NCBI GenBank assembly: GCA_023391285.1
Contig: JAEWBF010000050.1
Coordinates: forward strand, 1 to 18,035
Origin: Verrucomicrobiota bacterium
GTDB lineage: Bacteria > Verrucomicrobiota > Verrucomicrobiia > Opitutales > Opitutaceae
Direction of reading: 5' to 3'
Length of the DNA: 18,035 nt
The notes beneath the pieces are model-generated. The model saw only the letters and a program-made list of their open reading frames with translations. It searched no databases and was not told the DNA's origin. Positions within the stretch are counted from its first letter, which is position 1. Each line of letters starts with the position of its first letter. This document shows, in pieces, positions 13,984 through 18,035 of this stretch. A program made the position numbers and the translations under genes.

Positions 13984-16586
13984 TATTTTGCCGAAGCGGG
14001 CGGAGGCACGGAGTTGAGGCTGCGGGCACCTTTGGCGGGGTTGATGGTGACGTTGTTGAACGTGATCGTGCCGGCGTGCTGCACGACCTCGGTGTCGGTC
14101 ACACTGTTGAAAGTGGAGTTGCTGATGCGAATGTTTTCTACGACGGCGCCTTCGAAACCGCGGATGAACATGACGCGAGGGCTGGCGGTGCTGGTGATGT
14201 TTTCCAAGTGCACGTTGCGGACGACGGGTTTGAAGTCGCCCCTCGCGCCTTCCTCGTAGAGCAGGTCGATCGTGAGGACGGCTTCGGCGACGCGGCCGAT
14301 GGTGACGTTGCGCATGAAGACATTTTCGAGGACGCCGCCGCGGACGGCGTTGTTCTTGAAACGCAGGCCGCGATCGAGATCGGGCGAGTCCATCGTGCAG
14401 TTTTCGACGAAGATGTTGCGGATGCCGCCGGAGCATTCGCTGCCGAGCACGACGCCGCCGTGACCATCCTTCATCGTGCAGTTGCGGATGATCATGTTTT
14501 CGGTGGGGACGTTGACGCGGCGGCCGTCGCCGTTGCGGCCGGATTTGATCGCGATGCAGTCGTCGCCGGTGTCGAAGACGGTATTTTCGACGAGGATGTC
14601 GCGGCAGGATTCGGGATCGAAGCCGTCGTTGTTGGGGCCGTGGGTGGTGATGGTGACGCCGCGGACGGTGATGTTTTCGGAAAGGACGGGGTGGATCTCC
14701 CACATCGGCGAGCGGAGGATGGTGACGCCCTCGATGAGGATGTTTTTGCAGCGGTAGGGCTGGATGAAATTGGGGCGGAGGAAATCGTTCGGGCCGAAGA
14801 TGCGTTGGGTGACGGGGGTGTCGGTTTCGGCGAGGGCAATGAGCCGGTCGCGGGCGGGCTTTTGTTTGGAGCCCTTTTTCTTGTCGTTCCAGGACCACCA
14901 GGTTTCCCAGGTGGAGCCGCCGTCGAGCGTGCCGGAGCCGGTGATGGCGATGTTTTCTTTTTCGAAGGCGTAGATGAACGGCGAGAAGTTCATGCACTCG
15001 ACGCCTTCCCAGCGGGTGAAGACGATCGGGTATTTCGCGAGGTCGAACGTCCAGAGGAGCGTGGCGCCGGCGGAGACGTGGAGGTTGACGTTGTTGTCGA
15101 GATGGATCGCGCCGGTGAGCCAGGTGCCGGGTGGGATGACGACGCGGCCGCCGCCGGCTTTTGTGCAAGCGGCGATGGCGGCGTGAATGGCGTCGGTGGA
15201 GTCGGTGTCGGGTTTCGCGCCGAAGTCGGTGATGGGAAAATCGCGGGCGGGGAAGGTGGGCGGCTTGATGCGGGCGAGGATGGTGTCGGCGTAGGACCAG
15301 TCGCGGGCGTGAGATTGCGCGGTGGGGGCACCGCGCCCCCATGAGCTGGAGGAGTCGGAGGCGAGAAGTTGTTGGACTTCGATGCCGGCCATGATGAAGG
15401 GGCCAACGCCTTTGAGGTCGTTGTCGATGATGGGTTCGCTGATGTAATACTCGAAGGAGCCGTCGCGGGCGCGGCCTTTGGAGTTGGTGTAGCCGAGGCC
15501 GGCGACCTCGCAGCAGCGCGTGAGGCTGATGGTGCCGTCGGCGTCGGTGCGGATGAAATCGCGGATGATGCCCTCGTAGGCTTTGAGGACGACGGGGAGG
15601 TATTTGTCGCGGGGGAGGTAGCCGCGGTTGATGCCCTTCGCGAGGGAGTAGACGAACATCGAGGAGCAGGTGGCTTCGAGGTAGTTTCCTTCGCGCGGGC
15701 CTTGATCCATCACCTGCCACCAGAGACCGGTTTTCGGATCCTGCCATTTCGCGATGCCGTCGGCGGTGCGGCGGAGGATGTCGTTGATGTGTTCAACTTC
15801 TGGATGCGTGGGAGAGAAGAAGTCGAGCGAGTCGACGAGTGCCATCGACCACCAGCCGACGGCGCGGCCCCAGAAATGAGGGGACGTGCCGGTTTGCTTG
15901 TCGGCCCAGGGCTGTTCGCGTTTTTCGTCCCACGCGTGGTAGTAGAGGCCGCTTTTCGGATCGTAGGCGTGGCGATCCATGAGCGTGATTTGATTGGCGA
16001 CGTCGTCGAAACGCGCGGGTTCTTCGAAGACCTTGCCGTAGTGCGCGAGGAACGGCGACGCCATGAAGAGGCCGTCGAGCCACATCTGGTGCGGGTAGCG
16101 GAGCTTGTGCCAGTAGCCGCCCTCGGAAGTGCGCGGATGGCGCTGCATCTGGGTGATGAGCGTGTCGAGGGCGGTTTTGAGAGGAGCATCGCGGCGGCCC
16201 TGCTCCCAGAGGTGGAGAAGGACTTTGCCGGGCGGGATCATGTCGATGTTGTATTCTTCCATCCGATACGTGGCGATGGAGCCGTCGGGCTGGATGAAAG
16301 ACGTGACGGTTTTCGCGCCGTAGTCGGCGTAGCGCTCGGTGCCGGTGATTTCGGCGAGTTTGAGGAGCGAGAGACCGAAGAGCGAAGTCGTGTAGTCCCA
16401 GCGCGCGCGAGGGGCGCCGCCGTGGAACATCGTTTCGCCTTTGCGCTTCATTTCGGACTCCGCGAGGCGGACGGACCAGTCGAGAGGAGAGGAGCCGTGG
16501 AAGTCGGGCGGCGCCGATGCGGCGCGGAGGGTGGGGGCGAGGACCGCTAGAGCGAGGACGGCGGTGATGAGGAGGGGACGCGTCAT
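13983..16586 (-). CDS. Secreted GH105-GH28 fusion: unsaturated rhamnogalacturonyl hydrolase plus polygalacturonase
   Basis: 867 residues from the ATG at 16586, which opens a signal peptide (MTRPLLITAVLALAVLAPTL). The GH105 (alpha/alpha)6 domain is about 30-408: YPHQMWLDGLFM carries the proposed catalytic D171 (as D143 in B. subtilis YteR), with HFWGRAVGWW at 237-246. It removes the unsaturated uronate left by pectin lyases. The GH28 beta-helix is about 450-860: GPNNDGFDP with D654, TGDDCIAIKSG with D675 and D676, DGHGG with H709, and R742/K744. It hydrolyses galacturonan or rhamnogalacturonan; NND in place of NTD is usual in bacterial exo-acting GH28. The linker at about 411-430 (SSSSWGRGAPTAQ) is coded by a hairpin repeat. 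A longer start at 16661 overlaps the stop of the preceding gene but would precede the signal peptide. Confidence 0.95.
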   Translation of the reverse strand: MTRPLLITAVLALAVLAPTLRAASAPPDFHGSSPLDWSVRLAESEMKRKGETMFHGGAPRARWDYTTSLFGLSLLKLAEITGTERYADYGAKTVTSFIQPDGSIATYRMEEYNIDMIPPGKVLLHLWEQGRRDAPLKTALDTLITQMQRHPRTSEGGYWHKLRYPHQMWLDGLFMASPFLAHYGKVFEEPARFDDVANQITLMDRHAYDPKSGLYYHAWDEKREQPWADKQTGTSPHFWGRAVGWWSMALVDSLDFFSPTHPEVEHINDILRRTADGIAKWQDPKTGLWWQVMDQGPREGNYLEATCSSMFVYSLAKGINRGYLPRDKYLPVVLKAYEGIIRDFIRTDADGTISLTRCCEVAGLGYTNSKGRARDGSFEYYISEPIIDNDLKGVGPFIMAGIEVQQLLASDSSSSWGRGAPTAQSHARDWSYADTILARIKPPTFPARDFPITDFGAKPDTDSTDAIHAAIAACTKAGGGRVVIPPGTWLTGAIHLDNNVNLHVSAGATLLWTFDLAKYPIVFTRWEGVECMNFSPFIYAFEKENIAITGSGTLDGGSTWETWWSWNDKKKGSKQKPARDRLIALAETDTPVTQRIFGPNDFLRPNFIQPYRCKNILIEGVTILRSPMWEIHPVLSENITVRGVTITTHGPNNDGFDPESCRDILVENTVFDTGDDCIAIKSGRNGDGRRVNVPTENMIIRNCTMKDGHGGVVLGSECSGGIRNIFVENCTMDSPDLDRGLRFKNNAVRGGVLENVFMRNVTIGRVAEAVLTIDLLYEEGARGDFKPVVRNVHLENITSTASPRVMFIRGFEGAVVENIRISNSTFNSVTDTEVVQHAGTITFNNVTINPAKGARSLNSVPPPASAK
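15317..15343. repeat. Hairpin repeat, family B, copy 3 (in the GH105-GH28 linker)
   Basis: GCGCGGTG (15317-15324), loop GGGG, CACCGCGC (15329-15336), then CCCCATG. The stem is perfect. On the minus strand it encodes WGRGAPTAQ between the two catalytic domains. The same WGRGA-x-TA peptide occurs in the membrane TPR protein through copy 1. Confidence 0.75.
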
Positions 16587-16614
16587 GACAGGCTGGATAC
16601 GCGAGCCGAACGGC

Positions 16615-16641
16615 GGACGGCTGGGGACAGCCGTCCCTACC
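16615..16641. repeat. Hairpin repeat, family A, copy 5
   Basis: GGACGGCT (16615-16622), loop GGGGAC, AGCCGTCC (16629-16636), ending in CTACC. It occupies the 71-bp gap between the DUF4861 stop and the GH105-GH28 start and would be in their shared mRNA. No T-run follows on the minus strand. Confidence 0.65.
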
Positions 16642-16657
16642 TTTTCCAGGGCGGGGA

Positions 16658-17881
16658 TCATTGGGGGACGCTGACTTTGACGGGGGAGTTGAGGCGGGCG
16701 GCTTGGGCGGCGACGTAGGCGTCCCAGGCTTCCTTCGTGGTGAATTCGCCGGCTTTGGACCAGCCGGCGCCGGCGCGGTAGCGGAGCGGCTTTTCCGGGG
16801 CGATTTTGGCGAGGAGGAGGAGATTGCGGTCATCTTCCGCGTATCCGGAAAATGAAGACGCGTCGACGATCACGGCGGTGCCGAGGGACCCGTTGGATTT
16901 TTGGACGACCCATTGGGCGAGCGAGGCGTCTTTTTCGGCGCGGGTGATCGCGATTTGAGGGTCCTGGCCGCGGTCGGTGGGGTTCTTGTTCAGGCCGATG
17001 GCGACGGTGAGTTCCTTGGTGTTTCCGGTCGCGGAGAACGTGCTCTCGATGAGGTCGAGGTTGTGGCCGGCGTCGACGGTGAAACGTTTCACTTCGGAAA
17101 CGTAGAGGCCGTTGGCGGCCCAGGTGTCGTAGGAGAGTTCGAAGATGGCGCGGATGGGACCGTTGGCGAGGATGCGCCACTGGGCGTAGTTGCGGCCGAC
17201 GTGGAGTTGTTTGCCGTCCCAGATGCCGGTGCCGCCGCAGCCGCGCGACGGGCCGACCTGATACATGTCCATGCCTTCGCCCTCGTCGATGTGGTAGTGG
17301 TCGTGGCCCTTGTTATACCAGCGGTCGACGATGGGGTAGTCGACGCGCTTGCACCAGACGTCGAGGCCGGAGGTGACGAGGATTTCCTTGCCGGTTTTGC
17401 CGGGATCGGTCGCGGCGAGGGCGGGTCCGTAGGTGCGGTGGGCGATCTTGTCGTTTTCCCAGGCGAAGTCGTCGAGACGTTCGGGAATGTAGCGGGCGAA
17501 AGCTTTGGTGGGGAAAACGGGGGCGACGCCTTCGGTGCGTTCGATGGTGAAGGTGGCGGATTTTTCGCCGGCGGCGAAATCGTGTTGGAAGATGAAATCG
17601 CCGTAAGCGATGCCCTTGTTTTGGGGATCTTTCGCGTGCGGGTTGATGTTGGTAACCTGGTAAGGGAGCGATTCGCCGCGGGCGTTTTTGACGGCGAGTT
17701 TTTGGAGGAGGGCGCCGGGGATCGCGCTGGCGATTTCGGAGAAGGGGACGGTGATGGTTTCGGAGGGGCGGGCGATATCGAGGTCGTGGGTGACGGTGAC
17801 GGTGAGAGAGTCCGCGGCGAGGAGCGAAGCGGGCGCGAGCGCGGCGGAGAGGAGGGAGGCGAGAAGGCGGAGGGGTTTCAT
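16658..17881 (-). CDS. Secreted DUF4861-domain protein
   Basis: 407 residues with a signal peptide (MKPLRLLASLLSAALAP, cleavage near LLAA at 23). From about 25 on the protein looks like a single beta-rich DUF4861 domain. Conspicuous conserved-looking stretches are YPIVDRWYNKGHDHYHIDEG at 182-201 and GMDMYQVGPSRGCGG at 203-217, whose His, Asp and Glu residues could bind metal or act in catalysis. Proteins of this family are often found beside GH105 and pectin genes, as here, where it starts the run DUF4861, GH105-GH28, transporter. I do not know an established activity; a role on uronate-containing oligosaccharides in the periplasm is inference. The family name is from memory of the motif pattern. 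Confidence 0.8.
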   Translation of the reverse strand: MKPLRLLASLLSAALAPASLLAADSLTVTVTHDLDIARPSETITVPFSEIASAIPGALLQKLAVKNARGESLPYQVTNINPHAKDPQNKGIAYGDFIFQHDFAAGEKSATFTIERTEGVAPVFPTKAFARYIPERLDDFAWENDKIAHRTYGPALAATDPGKTGKEILVTSGLDVWCKRVDYPIVDRWYNKGHDHYHIDEGEGMDMYQVGPSRGCGGTGIWDGKQLHVGRNYAQWRILANGPIRAIFELSYDTWAANGLYVSEVKRFTVDAGHNLDLIESTFSATGNTKELTVAIGLNKNPTDRGQDPQIAITRAEKDASLAQWVVQKSNGSLGTAVIVDASSFSGYAEDDRNLLLLAKIAPEKPLRYRAGAGWSKAGEFTTKEAWDAYVAAQAARLNSPVKVSVPQ

Positions 17882-17900
17882 GGGGCGAGAAATGAAAGGG

Positions 17901-17917
17901 CTGTCATCCTGAGCGTA
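17901..17917. repeat. Fragment of the 'GTCATCCTGAGCG' interspersed repeat
   Basis: CTGTCATCCTGAGCG occurs in the leader of the DUF4861 gene. It matches the start of a repeat familiar from many bacterial genomes (GTCATCCTGAGCGAAGCG). The later part of that repeat is not preserved. Identification is from memory. Confidence 0.4.
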
Positions 17918-17967
17918 GAGGTGCTCTCGATTTTCAAGCGAGATTTGGTGTGGTGACGCGCCATGGT

Positions 17968-18035
17968 TCAGGCGGGTTGGTTCGGCTGGAGGGCGATGAG
18001 CCAGGAGCCGTGTTTGACCTGATTGCGGGTGTGCA
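17968..18035 (-). CDS. C-terminal end of an unidentified gene, cut by the right edge
   Basis: The last 21 residues before a TGA at 17970-17968 read HTRNQVKHGSWLIALQPNQP plus a final Ala. The frame fits the 68 visible bases, and the peptide looks like real protein. I do not recognise it. It is followed by an 86-bp gap to the DUF4861 start and lies in the same direction, so it may be part of the same unit. The gap contains the short repeat at 17901-17917 and no clear terminator. Confidence 0.5.
   Translation of the reverse strand, partial: HTRNQVKHGSWLIALQPNQPA

Noticed and set aside
14076..15344. Plus-strand open frame of 422 residues
   Set aside because: Antisense to the GH28 domain, with Asp/Val/Gly-rich composition typical of such shadows.
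16587..16661. Upstream ATG of the GH105-GH28 gene overlapping the DUF4861 stop (ATGA)
   Set aside because: It looks like translational coupling, but the added 25 residues are coded by a hairpin repeat and would precede the signal peptide. The ATG at 16586 fits better.
1..18035. tRNA, rRNA or insertion sequence
   Set aside because: I saw no cloverleaf, ribosomal motif, transposase reading frame or paired terminal repeats with target duplication anywhere in the window.

Overview
The window is high-GC DNA in which almost every gene reads on the minus strand. It resembles a member of the Verrucomicrobia, most likely Opitutaceae. The grounds are a large TonB-dependent receptor with the SPFEVV-type N-terminus, a membrane TPR protein of the kind common in that phylum, many secreted pectin enzymes, weak Shine-Dalgarno sequences, and many small interspersed repeats. 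These are judgements from remembered family features; no database search was run.

In transcription order (right to left) the layout is: the 3' end of an unidentified gene (17968-18035); a secreted DUF4861 protein; a secreted GH105-GH28 fusion; an ExuT-like hexuronate transporter followed by a clear terminator; a secreted pectin methylesterase (CE8) fused to a rhamnogalacturonan acetylesterase (CE12); a LacI-family regulator; a TonB-dependent receptor followed by a strong terminator; a membrane TPR protein; a secreted alpha/beta-hydrolase esterase; an SDR oxidoreductase; and a tagaturonate epimerase (UxaE) family protein. The last was read by hand: it starts with TTG and has no in-frame stop inside the window.

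The genes form a coherent pectin route. CE8 and CE12 strip methyl and acetyl groups. The GH28 and GH105 domains cut the galacturonan or rhamnogalacturonan chain and its unsaturated ends. The TonB receptor and MFS carrier could import products. The UxaE-like protein (tagaturonate to fructuronate) and the SDR (probably fructuronate to mannonate) would feed galacturonate into the glucuronate branch. The TPR protein has no obvious place in this route.

The left ~220 bases do not fit. They hold the start of an enoyl-CoA hydratase with a perfect AGGAGG ribosome-binding site, a TAGAAT -10 box and two KstR-like half-palindromes, a typical actinobacterial arrangement. The UxaE reading frame runs into this DNA and loses its C-terminus near base 217-230. 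The simplest reading is a chimeric assembly join; a real rearrangement or transfer is the alternative.

The second theme is a dense set of small repeats. There is a hairpin family ending in CCTAC, and a second hairpin family (GCGCGGTG, 4-nt loop, CACCGCGC) that lies inside two coding regions and once after the LacI gene. Heptamer and 14-mer tandem repeats sit inside the membrane TPR gene. Fragments resembling widespread bacterial interspersed repeats lie between genes.
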